Position numbers and translations under genes: made by a program
The notes under the pieces: model-generated
Databases searched by the model: none
Told to the model about the DNA's origin: nothing
What the model saw: the letters and a program-made list of their open reading frames with translations, nothing else
Assembly (NCBI GenBank): GCA_027487675.1
Contig: JAIYDD010000256.1
Coordinates: 1 to 43,235, forward strand
Direction: 5' to 3'
Source of the DNA: Acetobacteraceae bacterium
Lineage (GTDB): Bacteria; Pseudomonadota; Alphaproteobacteria; Acetobacterales; Acetobacteraceae
Length of the DNA stretch: 43,235 nt
Shown: positions 33,735-43,235 of the stretch, one piece after another
How positions within the stretch are numbered: the stretch's first letter is position 1
Layout: each line of letters opens with the position of its first letter

Positions 33735-34559
33735 CGCCACCGCCTCCGCGCGACCCAGTTGCGCCACCAGCCCCGCGCCGATGCCCACCAGCCGCTCCGC
33801 GAGCTTCCGCCCCGTCTCGGCGCTGGCCAGCCGCGCATCCGCCTCGCTCACCGCCTCCGGCGCCACCGCCTCGTAGCCCAGCGGCACCGTCACCTCGGCG
33901 CCCCCGAAATCCACCGCCCCGAAGCCGCGGAAGGGCAGGCCGAGCGCCCTCGGCGGAGGCCCGCCGCGCGGCGGCCGCACCAGATCGCCGCGCACCCGGT
34001 CGGGGAACAGGTGCAGGCAGAGGCTGGTCAGCGGGTCCGCCCCATGCCCCTGGCTGGCGCGGGCCCGTGCCTCCCCCACCAGCTTCGGCAGCTCGGCCGC
34101 CGCGACGCGCCAGAGATAGAGGCAGGGCACCACCACGCCGCGGCGCTCCAGCACTCCGCGCGTCGCCTCGTTGATCGCCTCGACATTCCCGCCATGGCCG
34201 TTCAGCACCAGCAGCCGGGTCAGGCCATGGCGCAGCAGCGCCTCCAGCATCTCCTCGACCACGGCGCGGAAGGTGGCCGCCGACAGCGCGATGCCGCCCG
34301 GCATGGCGCCGAAGAAATCCGCCTTGCCGAAGGGCAGCACCGGCGCGACCAGGCAGCGCGTGCCCTCCGCCGTGGCGCGCAGCGCGATCAGCTCGGCCAT
34401 GCGCTCGGCCAGCAGGTAGTCGCCCATCGGCGCATGCGGCCCCTGGTCCTCATGGCTGCCGAGCGGCAGCAGGATCACGGGATTGGCGGCATGGAGCGCG
34501 CGCGCCTCGTCCCCGGTGATCTCCCCCATCCGGACCTTGTGGGGCGCGACCTCGACCAT
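33729..34559 (-). CDS. Creatininase-family amidohydrolase
   Basis: This 276-residue metal-dependent hydrolase of the creatininase fold acts on cyclic amides or related C-N bonds. The family's metal motifs are present: LLPLGSHEDQGPHAPMGDY (Glu/His/Asp) and VLNGHGGN. The later usual HAGxxETS motif is weaker (GHGADPLTS), lacking the Glu, so the second metal site may differ. ATG at 34559 has GAGAGG seven bases upstream. Proteins of this group often accompany Bug-type binding proteins in related genomes; one is encoded about 1.2 kb away. The 241-base gap on its upstream side shows nothing that I recognise. Confidence 0.85.
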   Translation of the reverse strand: MVEVAPHKVRMGEITGDEARALHAANPVILLPLGSHEDQGPHAPMGDYLLAERMAELIALRATAEGTRCLVAPVLPFGKADFFGAMPGGIALSAATFRAVVEEMLEALLRHGLTRLLVLNGHGGNVEAINEATRGVLERRGVVVPCLYLWRVAAAELPKLVGEARARASQGHGADPLTSLCLHLFPDRVRGDLVRPPRGGPPPRALGLPFRGFGAVDFGGAEVTVPLGYEAVAPEAVSEADARLASAETGRKLAERLVGIGAGLVAQLGRAEAVAG

Positions 34560-34800
34560 GGCTGTCCTCTCCGAGCTGGCGCCAGCCTCGGGCGCGCTGC
34601 CGGCGGAGGCAAGGGAGCCGGGCCGGACGCCCCGTCCCGCCGCGCCCGGGGGCCGCCACGCCGGCACCCTGCCGCCTTGTATCCTCGGGCGGGCGTCCAG
34701 GATCGCCGCGGCGCCGTGCCCGCGCCCGCGCCGCGCCCCCTGGCCGACCGCGTCCCCGGCCTGGCGGCCGGAAGCGCCGCCGCGGCGATGCCGAGCCCGG

Positions 34801-35259
34801 TCAGCCGCCGCCCGCCGCGAAATCGGCATCCGGTTGCAGCCGGGCCCGGAAGGCCTCCGGGATGCGGATGGCGCGCATGTCGGGACCGGTGGCGGCGACG
34901 CAGGCGCAGACCAGCCTTCCCTCGAAGGCCAGCCGCGCCCCCACGCGCCCGGCCAGCGCGAAGGTCATGGACGACCCGCCGAGCCGCGCCAGCCGCAGCT
35001 CCGTCGCCCGCGTGTCCCGCGGCGTGAGCGGGGAGCGGAATTCCAGCTCCACCCGCACGAAGGGCGTGCCGATGCCGTGGTCGAGGTTCAGCTCGTAGAA
35101 GCCGGCGCCGAGCCGGTCCTGGAAGAAGGCCTCCACCGCCTCCATCGCGAAGTCGAGGAAGCGCGCGGTGTAGGCGATGCGCGCCGGGTCGCTGTCGCCC
35201 CAGCTGACGCGGCGGCGATGCACGAAGGGAAACCGCGCCCCGTCCAACCCGCCATCCAT
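34801..35259 (-). CDS. Acyl-CoA thioesterase (4HBT hotdog family)
   Basis: This 152-residue hotdog-fold protein is of the 4-hydroxybenzoyl-CoA thioesterase/YbgC type, hydrolysing acyl-CoA thioesters. It begins with the typical strand FVHRRRVSWGDSDPARIAYTA containing the catalytic Asp (WGDxDPAxIxY), then FLDFAMEAVEAFF. Later strands carry VRVELEFRSPLTPRDT. The substrate is unknown. Start at 35259 chosen because longer versions only add low-complexity residues. Confidence 0.85.
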   Translation of the reverse strand: MDGGLDGARFPFVHRRRVSWGDSDPARIAYTARFLDFAMEAVEAFFQDRLGAGFYELNLDHGIGTPFVRVELEFRSPLTPRDTRATELRLARLGGSSMTFALAGRVGARLAFEGRLVCACVAATGPDMRAIRIPEAFRARLQPDADFAAGGG

Positions 35260-35381
35260 CCGCCATTCCCCGCCCCGCCGCGCGCCGCATCCTGCGCCGC
35301 CGGGACCGCGCCGCAAACCGCCCGGCCCGGGCTCGCACCCGCCGACCGCGCCGCGCGCCATGCACGGACCGAAGCGCAAGG

Positions 35382-35630
35382 CGATTGCATAAGCGTCGGC
35401 GCTGAGAAAATCTCCCTCTCCCGCCCGGGCGGGAGAGGGTCGGGGTGAGGGTGGGGCGCGCAGCGCTGGGCGGCAAACCTCTGCGCTTCAAGCATTTTGC
35501 GCGGCAAATGGGGTGCCCCCCCCTCACCCCGACGGCGCACTGCGCCGGCGCTCTCCCCCCGTTGGGGGGAGAGGGCAGAAATATCCCCGACATTCGCTCT
35601 TCGTGCCCCATTTGCGATCGCCCTGGACCG
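35382..35630. repeat. Paired inverted REP/BIME-like elements (pair 3)
   Basis: The forward unit reads GCGATTGCATAAGC, GAGAAAATCTCCC, then a perfect 26-base palindrome at 35414-35439 and GGTCGGGGTGAGGGTGGGG with GCGCGCAGCGCTGG. The inverted unit has CCCCCTCACCCCGACGGCGC, the GCACTGCGCCGGCG palindrome, the stem CTCTCCCCCC-GTT-GGGGGGAGAG (35551-35573), GAAATATCCCC, CTTCGTGCC and TTTGCGATCGCCC. Best preserved of the three pairs. It fills the 450-base gap between divergent genes; no gene is seen in it. Confidence 0.75.
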
Positions 35631-35709
35631 AAGCGGCCCGCCCCTTGCACACCGGCGCGGTCCCGTTCTTGCTTTGCATCGGCCGCCCGAGCCCCGGAGT
35701 CCCGCCCGC

Positions 35710-36693
35710 ATGACCACCCGCCGCAGCCTTCTCGCCACCTCCGCGGCCATGCTGGCCGCGCTGCCCCTGGCGCGCCCCGCCCTCGCCCAGGCCTGGCCCA
35801 GCCGGCCCATCCGCCTCGTCGTGCCCTTCCCGCCCGGCGGCGCCAGCGACATCGCCGGGCGGCTGCAGGCGCAGGTGCTCTCCGACGGGCTCGGCGTGCC
35901 CGTGGTGGTGGACAACCGCGCCGGCGCGGGGGGCACCATCGGCACCGCATGGGTCGCCCAGCAGCCGGCCGATGGCTACACCATCATGATGGCGAGCCCG
36001 TCGAGCCACCTCGGCGCGCCGCTCTTGTTCCGCAACGCCGGCTACGAGGGCGTGGACGACTTCACCGCCATCGCCACCTTCGCCACCGGCACCGCCATCG
36101 TCGCCGTCCATCCCGGCCTGCCGGTGCGCAACATCCAGGAGCTGATCGCCCATGCCCGCGCCAATCCCGGGCGGCTGAACTACGGCTCGGCCGGCGCGGG
36201 GGGCGCCAACCACATGCTCGGCGTGCTGTTCATGATGCGCACCGGCGTCGAGCTGACCCATGTGCCCTATCGCGGCGCAGCCCCCGCCCTGGCGGACCTG
36301 ATCGCGGGCAACATCCAGGTGGTGTTCGACAGCTTCTCCGGCATCATCGGCGCGGTGCGCGCGGGCCAGGTGCGGGCGCTGGCCGTCACCTCCCCCACCC
36401 GCTGGCCGCTGGCGCCCGAATTCCCGACCGTGCAGGAACAGGGCGTCGCCGACTACGACCTGCCCAGCTTCTCCGCGGTGATGGGCCCGAGGGGCATCCC
36501 CGAGCCGCTCGTCGCGCGCATGAACGCCATCATCAACCAGGCCCTCACCCAGCCCGCCCTGATCGAGCGCCTGGCCGGCACCGGCAACGCCCCCTTCCCC
36601 ACCACGCCCGCCGCCTTCGAGGCGCTGATGCGCGCGCAGCGCGGCCGCTGGCAGGAACTGGTCCGCGCCTCGGGCGTGCAGCCGGAGGGGTGA
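35710..36693 (+). CDS. Tripartite tricarboxylate transporter substrate-binding protein (Bug family)
   Basis: This 327-residue periplasmic binding protein of the TctC/Bug class has a twin-arginine-like signal (MTTRRSLLATSAAMLAALPL, cut after ALA at about residue 26). Mature motifs are typical: WPSRPIRLVVPFPPGGASDI, VVDNRAGAGGTIGT, DGYTIMMAS, LNYGSAGAGGANHM, HVPYRGAAPALADLIAGNI and RALAVTS. It would capture a carboxylated small molecule. No TctA/TctB genes are nearby, which is common for orphan Bug proteins in this lineage. Confidence 0.95.
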   Translation: MTTRRSLLATSAAMLAALPLARPALAQAWPSRPIRLVVPFPPGGASDIAGRLQAQVLSDGLGVPVVVDNRAGAGGTIGTAWVAQQPADGYTIMMASPSSHLGAPLLFRNAGYEGVDDFTAIATFATGTAIVAVHPGLPVRNIQELIAHARANPGRLNYGSAGAGGANHMLGVLFMMRTGVELTHVPYRGAAPALADLIAGNIQVVFDSFSGIIGAVRAGQVRALAVTSPTRWPLAPEFPTVQEQGVADYDLPSFSAVMGPRGIPEPLVARMNAIINQALTQPALIERLAGTGNAPFPTTPAAFEALMRAQRGRWQELVRASGVQPEG

Positions 36694-36852
36694 GCGGCAG
36701 CCGGGCCCGGCCCGCAGCGGGTGCCGCGCGCCAGCCCGGCCGGCGCGCCGCGCGGTACGCCCGGAGACGCGACAACGCCCGCTGCGCCGTGCCCGTCCGC
36801 GCCCCGCTGCCGCCGCGGCGGCAGCCGGCACCCGGCCGCTGCCGCCGAGGCC

Positions 36853-37713
36853 TCAGCCGTTCACCACCGCCCCGCCATTCGGGTGCAGCACCTGGCCGCT
36901 GATGTAGGAGCTGTCGGCGTTGCTCGCCAGGAAGATGAAGCTCGGCGCCACCTCGTCCGGCTGGCCGGCGCGGCCCATCTGGGAACCGGCGCCGTGTTCG
37001 GCCGTGCGCGCCGCGTCGAAGCTCGCCGGGATCAGCGGCGTCCAGATCGGGCCGGGCGCCACCGCGTTCACGCGGATGCCCTTCAAGGTCAGCGCCTTGG
37101 CCAGGCTGCGCGTGAAGGCGACGATCGCGCCCTTGGTGCTGGCATAGTCGATCAGCGTCGGGTTGCCCTGATAGGCGGTGATGCTGGTGGTGTTGATGAT
37201 CGCGCTGCCGGGCTTCAGGTGCGGCAGCGCCGCCCTGGTCAGCCACATCTGGCCGAGGATGTTGGTGCGGAAGGTGCGTTCCACCTGGGCGACCGGAATC
37301 CCGGAAAAATCCTGGCAGACATGCTGCTCGGCGGCGTTGTTCACCACGATGTCGAGCCGGCCGAAGGCTTCCACCGCCTGCTTCACCGCGCCCTGGCAGA
37401 ACCCCGGATCGCCGATGTCGCCGGCGATGGCGATGCAGCGCCGTCCTTCCGCCTCGACCCGCCGCCTGGTGTCGGCCGCGTCCTCGGTCTCGTCGAGGTA
37501 GAGGATCGCGACATCGGCGCCTTCCTTGGCGAAGCCGATCGCGACCGCGCGGCCGATGCCGGAATCACCGCCGGAGACGATGGCCGCCAGGCCCTTCAGC
37601 TTGCCGGCGGGCCGCCAGTTCTCCATGGCGCTGGCGGGACGCGGCTGCATCTCGCTCTCGCGGCCCGGCTGGTGGTCCTGCTGCTGCTTCGGGAAGTTGG
37701 TGTCGTCGGGCAT
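36853..37713 (-). CDS. SDR-family oxidoreductase, general-stress type (YghA/YdaD-like)
   Basis: This 286-residue short-chain dehydrogenase has the N-terminal extension typical of stress-type SDRs (QQQDHQPGRESEMQPRP). It has the nucleotide-binding SGGDSGIGRAVAIGFAKEGA, NNAAEQ, catalytic Ser in INTTSIT, and Tyr-Lys in DYASTKGA. It ends ISGQVLHPNGGAVVNG. All catalytic residues are present, unlike the SDR at 7632. NADP use is plausible but not proven; the substrate is unknown. Confidence 0.93.
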   Translation of the reverse strand: MPDDTNFPKQQQDHQPGRESEMQPRPASAMENWRPAGKLKGLAAIVSGGDSGIGRAVAIGFAKEGADVAILYLDETEDAADTRRRVEAEGRRCIAIAGDIGDPGFCQGAVKQAVEAFGRLDIVVNNAAEQHVCQDFSGIPVAQVERTFRTNILGQMWLTRAALPHLKPGSAIINTTSITAYQGNPTLIDYASTKGAIVAFTRSLAKALTLKGIRVNAVAPGPIWTPLIPASFDAARTAEHGAGSQMGRAGQPDEVAPSFIFLASNADSSYISGQVLHPNGGAVVNG

Positions 37714-37827
37714 CGCGGCGTTGCTCCTCGGTCCGCCAGCCAACGGTCGCGCGAGGGCGAGGTTCTGCGCGCGCCGGCGGAACGGGCGGGCCTTGCGGCG
37801 GCGCCGCGCCCGCGGCACCAAGCGCCT

Positions 37828-37970
37828 GGCGCGCAGGCGCCACGACGCGCGGCGCAGGCACCACGACGCGCGGCGCAGGCGCCACGACGCGAGGCGCAGC
37901 ACAGGCGCGACGACGCGGGGCGCGGCGCAGGCGCCACGACGCGGGGCGCGGCGCAGGCGCCACGACGCGC
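37828..37970. repeat. Six-copy minisatellite (21-bp then 26-bp units)
   Basis: The core CAGGCGCCACGACGCG (with small changes) starts at 37834, 37855, 37876, 37902, 37928 and 37954, giving spacings of 21, 21, 26, 26 and 26 bp. It ends 13 bases before the GT61 start codon, inside a 270-base gap with no other feature. Confidence 0.85.
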
Positions 37971-37983
37971 AACGGGGTATCGC

Positions 37984-39162
37984 ATGGCACGACACCGCAA
38001 GGGCCTGAAGCGCTGGCTGGACCTGAAGCCGCGCGCGCATGCCGCCCTGTCGCGCCTGACGCTCGGGCGGCCGGCGCTGGCGCGGCGGCTGGATTTCTTC
38101 CCCGTCTTCACCGCGCCCCCGCCCGGCGCGCTGCTGCATGACGACGAGATCACCGCCCCCATGATGGCGCCGCGCTACGCCGCCCCGCTGGCGCTGCTGT
38201 GCCAGCATTCGCGGGAGACGCCGGTGCCGCGCACGGGCATCCCGCCCTTCCCGCGCATCCGCCGCGTGGTCTGGCAGGTGCCCGATGTCTACATCCCCGG
38301 CCGCATCCTGCATCCGGTGGACCTGGCGCAGGGCGCCATCCTGGCGATGAACCTGGAAGGCCCGACCAACTGGGCCTGGACCCGCCCCCGCCCCTTCCGC
38401 CGCGCGCCCCGCCGCATCGAGGGCCGCGCCATCCTGATCCCCCGCATGAAGCACTACGGCCATTTGCTGTTCGACCACCTGGTGAACATCGCCTTCGCCG
38501 TGCATCTCGGCCTGATCACGCGGGAGAAGCCGGTGACGCTGGTGCATGCCCGCCGCGACAACCCCGCCGCCGAGCGTTTTGCCAAGGGCATGCTGCGGCT
38601 GGGGCTGGCGCGGGACGTGCTGCGGCTCGGCCACGACGAATCCGCCCTCTGCGACGCCTACCTGCATTGCGACGCGCTGGCCGAGAGCGGCGAGCACAAC
38701 TACGCCTTCCCCGAAGCCACGCCGGTGCTGCGCGACATCCTGGTGGCCGGCGGCGACCCCCTGCCGGCGCTGGCGCCATCGCGCGTCTACCTCACGCGCG
38801 GGGCATCGAAGCTGCGCCGGGTGGAGGGCGAGGACAGGCTGGTGGCGCTGCTGCGCGACCGCGGCTTTCACGTCTTCGAGTCGCGCTGGGGCAACCTGGC
38901 GGAACAGCTTGCCGTCTTCTCCCGCTTCGACATGCTGGTCGGCGTGCATGGCGCGGGGCTGGTGAACGCGGTGTTCGGCAAGCCCTCCGCCACGCTGGTG
39001 GAGATCATGGCCTTCGACGCGCGCAAGACCACCTGCCTGCATTGGGCGTCCTGCGCCGGCATGGGCTATGCGCCGGTGCTGGGCGGGCCGGAAGGCGCGC
39101 GGCAATCCTTCGCGATCGACCCGCAGGCGGTCGCGGCGCAGATCGACGCGCTGGCCACATGA
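37984..39162 (+). CDS. Glycosyltransferase family 61 (DUF563) protein
   Basis: This 392-residue protein is of the GT61 type found in capsule, exopolysaccharide or glycan decoration clusters. Family features are LIPRMKHYGHLLFDHLVNIA near the middle, RVYLTRGASKLRRVEGE, and the C-terminal GVHGAGLVNAVFGKPSATLVEI motif. It has a basic N-terminus with no signal peptide, so it is likely cytoplasmic or peripheral. ATG at 37984 has GGGG seven bases upstream. The frame is also open through the repeats before it, but no start is evident there. It overlaps the next gene (ATGA). Confidence 0.85.
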   Translation: MARHRKGLKRWLDLKPRAHAALSRLTLGRPALARRLDFFPVFTAPPPGALLHDDEITAPMMAPRYAAPLALLCQHSRETPVPRTGIPPFPRIRRVVWQVPDVYIPGRILHPVDLAQGAILAMNLEGPTNWAWTRPRPFRRAPRRIEGRAILIPRMKHYGHLLFDHLVNIAFAVHLGLITREKPVTLVHARRDNPAAERFAKGMLRLGLARDVLRLGHDESALCDAYLHCDALAESGEHNYAFPEATPVLRDILVAGGDPLPALAPSRVYLTRGASKLRRVEGEDRLVALLRDRGFHVFESRWGNLAEQLAVFSRFDMLVGVHGAGLVNAVFGKPSATLVEIMAFDARKTTCLHWASCAGMGYAPVLGGPEGARQSFAIDPQAVAAQIDALAT

Positions 39163-40340
39163 GCTCGGCGGCGGCGCGGGGCCTGACCGTCGCGCCGGCC
39201 GCGGCGCGCTGGCTGACCGTCGCGCTGGCCGCGACGGGGCTGCTGCTGCTGCTGCATCTCTACTTCATCCGCTTCCGGCCGCTGACCGATGCGCTCGCCG
39301 TGGCGATCTGCGCGGTGGCGCTCGCCGCGCTGGCGATGGGCGGAAGGCCGGGGCGGATGGACCGCGCGGGCCTGGCCGTGCTCGGCATCGCCTGCGCCCA
39401 TGTGATGTCCGCCGGGGTGCTGGCGGAGGCGGTCGGCCTGGGCGAGGCCTTCGCCGCCGCGCGGTCCTTCGCGCTGGTCGCCTGCTTCCTGCTGGTGGCC
39501 CGCCTGGCGCTGGCCGCCTTCGGGGAGGAGGCGGTGCTGCGCGCGGTGGCCCTGGCCGGCGCGGCCTCCGCCGCCGCCGCCGCGGCGCTGCATCTCTCCG
39601 TCGCCGATCCCTGGCTGGTGCGGATGATGCCGCTCGGCCGGCCGGTGAACCCGATCCCCGGCGCGGGCGGGGCGGCGGCGGCGGCGCTGGCGGGGCTGGC
39701 GCTGCTGGCGACGCGGCGCCAGGCCATCCCATGGCGCGTGGTGCTGGCGGCCGGCGTCGCGGCGGCACTGTTCGCCCTGGTGCTGACCCACAGCCGCGGG
39801 CCGCTGCTCGGCGTGCTGGTCGGCATCGCGATCGTGCTGTGGCGGCGGCAGCCGGCCTGGCTGATGTGGGCGCTGGTGCCGGCGGCCTTCCTGGCGGCCT
39901 CGGCCCTCGTGCCCATCGAGCATTTCGGGCGCGCCGCGGTGTGCGAGGAGGATGACTTCCTGCTCTGCCGCCCGGCGCTGCGCTTCCCGCTCTGGATCCA
40001 GAGCCTGGAGCTGATCGCGGCGCATCCCTGGGCGGGGCTCGGCGAGCGCCACCAGCTCAATGCCGGCTGGCTGAACAACCCGCACCACGTGCTGCTGTCG
40101 CTGGCGCTGTACTACGGCCTGCCCTTCGCGCTGGCCTGCCTCGTCGCGGCCGGGCTGCTGCTGCGGCGCGCGGCGCGGCTGCCCGACGGGCCCGGCACGC
40201 GCTGGGCGCGGGCAATGCTGGGGTTTTCCGCCGTGTACTACGCCGTCGAGTCCAACCCCTTCGGCTTCCTCAACGTGCACTTCCTGTTCCTGTGGCTGCC
40301 GGTCGCCATCGTGCTGGCGACGGAGCCGCGGCGCGCCTAG
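39159..40340 (+). CDS. O-antigen ligase / Wzy-like membrane protein
   Basis: This 393-residue polytopic membrane protein has about ten predicted helices. The family's signature region is seen in LVLTHSRGPLLGVLVGIAIV (the SRG motif) and a large periplasmic loop with WIQSLELIAAHPWAGLGERHQ, followed by NPHHVLLSLALYYGLP (conserved His). Such proteins transfer or polymerise polyprenyl-linked glycans at the periplasmic face. It is coupled to GT61 by ATGA and shares its stop bases (CTAG) with the convergent GT2 gene. Confidence 0.85.
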   Translation: MSSAAARGLTVAPAAARWLTVALAATGLLLLLHLYFIRFRPLTDALAVAICAVALAALAMGGRPGRMDRAGLAVLGIACAHVMSAGVLAEAVGLGEAFAAARSFALVACFLLVARLALAAFGEEAVLRAVALAGAASAAAAAALHLSVADPWLVRMMPLGRPVNPIPGAGGAAAAALAGLALLATRRQAIPWRVVLAAGVAAALFALVLTHSRGPLLGVLVGIAIVLWRRQPAWLMWALVPAAFLAASALVPIEHFGRAAVCEEDDFLLCRPALRFPLWIQSLELIAAHPWAGLGERHQLNAGWLNNPHHVLLSLALYYGLPFALACLVAAGLLLRRAARLPDGPGTRWARAMLGFSAVYYAVESNPFGFLNVHFLFLWLPVAIVLATEPRRA

Positions 40341-41131
40341 CCCTGTTCCGGCGCCCGCCCCCCATGCCGCTCCGGCTCCAGCCGGGCCTTCAGATGCGCC
40401 AGCAGCGGCATCAAGCCTTCCGCCAGCGCGATCAGCACGCCCCAGCCGCCTTCCCGGTGGCCCTTGCGCCGCCAATACGACTTCAGCGCGCGCGTCACGA
40501 AGCGCCGCAGGTTCGTCCGCAGCCGGCCGATATCCCCCGACGCGATCAGGTCCGCCGCCTTGGCGCTGGAATAGCGGTCCAGCCGCCGGATCATGTCGCT
40601 GATGTCGTCGTCCAGCAGATGCACCAGCGCACCGGTCTCGATCGGCGGCCCCTGCTCGCCGGTCCAGTCGAGGCCGGGATGCACGCGCTGGTCGCGCCAG
40701 CGCTTGGCCCCCTTGCGGAACAGCGCGGGCTTCGACGTCGTGCCCATGCCGCCCGCCCAGCCATGGCGGATCAGCCGCGCACCCACATGGTTCGCGACCG
40801 TCACGCGATGCCAGGCGAAGCGGCTGGCGGCGATGACGCGGCGGATCTCGGCCGCCAGCTCGGGCGAGACACGCTCGTCCGCGTCCAGCTCCAGGATCCA
40901 ATCGCCGGTGCAGGCGGCGATGCCGTCGTTGCGGCGCGGACCCTCGATCGGCCAGGCACCCTCCACCACCCGCGCCCCGGCCGCGACGGCAATGGCCGCG
41001 GAGGCATCGGTGGTGCGGTCCAACACCACCACCAGCTCATCGGCGAACCCCGCCGAAGCCAGGCAATCCGGCAACAACCGCGCCTCGTTGTGCGCGACGA
41101 CCAGGACGGACAGACGAGGCACAGCGGTCAC
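40337..41131 (-). CDS. Glycosyltransferase family 2 (LPS core WaaE/KdtX-like)
   Basis: This 264-residue GT-A enzyme transfers a sugar from a nucleotide donor to lipopolysaccharide core or a similar glycan. N-terminal LSVLVVAHNEARLLPDCL and the metal-binding acidic motif LELDADERVSPELA are clear. RNDGIAACTGDWI lies between, as in WaaE/KdtX-like proteins. A C-terminal Arg/Lys-rich segment (RFVTRALKSYWRRKGHR) suggests peripheral membrane contact. Its TAG stop is formed by the same CTAG as the opposite gene's stop. Confidence 0.9.
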   Translation of the reverse strand: MTAVPRLSVLVVAHNEARLLPDCLASAGFADELVVVLDRTTDASAAIAVAAGARVVEGAWPIEGPRRNDGIAACTGDWILELDADERVSPELAAEIRRVIAASRFAWHRVTVANHVGARLIRHGWAGGMGTTSKPALFRKGAKRWRDQRVHPGLDWTGEQGPPIETGALVHLLDDDISDMIRRLDRYSSAKAADLIASGDIGRLRTNLRRFVTRALKSYWRRKGHREGGWGVLIALAEGLMPLLAHLKARLEPERHGGRAPEQG

Positions 41132-41173
41132 GGCGAGGCGGTCCGGGGGGTGGGACGGGGTGCGCGGGTGGCC

Positions 41174-41236
41174 CGGGGAGGGCTCTGCCCTCCCCGTACC
41201 CCTCCTGCCAAGGGGCAGCGGCCCCTTGGAACCCCA
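41174..41236 (+). repeat. Double-hairpin intergenic repeat, copy 3
   Basis: A perfect 10-bp stem CGGGGAGGGC-TCT-GCCCTCCCCG (41174-41196) is followed by an 8-bp stem CCAAGGGG-CAGCGG-CCCCTTGG (41208-41229) and AACCCC. Same plan as the copies at 5397 and 22778. Confidence 0.65.
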
Positions 41237-41243
41237 TCAGTTG

Positions 41244-41318
41244 GTCGTCGGTTGGGGAGGGGGCCGGTCGCACCCCTGCAACGGGCGCGCCCGAGAGGCC
41301 CCCTCCCCAACCGACGAC
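41244..41318. repeat. Perfect 22-bp inverted repeat
   Basis: Arms at 41244-41265 and 41297-41318 are exact reverse complements (beginning GTCGTCGGTTGGGG), separated by 31 bases. This long hairpin lies between ppdK and the GT2 gene, both read leftward. Confidence 0.85.
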
Positions 41319-41368
41319 GAAACTCACGCCGCGGTCCGGGGGGCGGCGCGCCCCCCGGCAGGGAGGGT

Positions 41369-41393
41369 TCGGGAGGGGCGGCGCCCCTCCCGA
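41369..41393 (-). terminator. Hairpin just downstream of ppdK
   Basis: A perfect 11-bp stem with a 3-base loop (TCGGGAGGGGC-GGC-GCCCCTCCCGA) starts nine bases after the ppdK stop. No T-run follows, but position and strength make it the best terminator candidate in the window. Confidence 0.55.
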
Positions 41394-41402
41394 GAGCCAC
41401 CC

Positions 41403-43235
<1,833 letters not shown>

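Noticed and set aside
33420-35027. 535-residue plus-strand frame across the REP pair and creatininase gene
   Set aside because: Antisense shadow; the minus-strand frame holds the metal-site motifs.
41266-41296. Coding content inside the 22-bp inverted repeat
   Set aside because: The 31-base centre is far too short and has no recognisable signal apart from a GGGCGCGCCC palindrome.

Overview
This is a roughly 43 kb stretch of very GC-rich chromosome. The codon use, the many solute-binding proteins (one of the tripartite tricarboxylate/Bug type), the GT61 glycosyltransferase and the trp gene order point to an alphaproteobacterium. A Roseomonas-like member of the Acetobacteraceae is my best guess; this is inferred from gene content, since no rRNA is present. 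Genes are tightly packed, with many ATGA start/stop overlaps. I see no rRNA, tRNA, integrase, transposase or convincing CRISPR array.

Region by region. 1-3646 (+): the 3' part of an FAD/Fe-S D-lactate-dehydrogenase-like protein, a DUF924 protein, a secreted lytic transglycosylase and TspO. 3618-8390: a pyrimidine-type cluster, with pyrD and pyrK-like genes on the minus strand facing a carbamoylase-like hydrolase, an orotate phosphoribosyltransferase-like protein and a short-chain dehydrogenase on the plus strand. 8592-12057 (-): an AI-2E family membrane protein followed by a family 5 solute-binding protein. 12198-15151 (+): a hybrid histidine kinase and a single-domain response regulator. 15251-21273: a SLC13-type permease with a small partner, a DUF533/TerB-like protein, a CBS protein with a TVP38 membrane protein, and gamma-glutamyltransferase. 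21274-23024: a repeat-rich zone with a chemoreceptor-like remnant and a small basic protein.

23025-33262 carries tpiA, facing ppiD and the tryptophan genes trpE and trpG-trpD-trpC. TrpE is separated from trpG by about 3.5 kb of accessory DNA. This holds a 223-residue protein with a Thr-x5-Cys (MSGC) plus His signature like that of the Burkholderia lethal factor 1 / CNF glutamine deamidases, a truncated enolase-superfamily gene, and a lower-GC type II restriction-modification pair. 33729-37713 holds a creatininase-family protein, a thioesterase, a Bug-type binding protein and a stress-type SDR. 37984-41131 is a surface polysaccharide group (GT61, O-antigen-ligase-like, GT2). The window closes inside ppdK.

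The non-coding DNA is notable. There are paired inverted REP/BIME-like elements in several intergenic gaps, a second family of double hairpins (three copies), a five-unit array of alternating CG tracts at about 60-bp period, and three short tandem-repeat blocks. The most interesting single item is the deamidase-toxin-like gene at 27400-28071.
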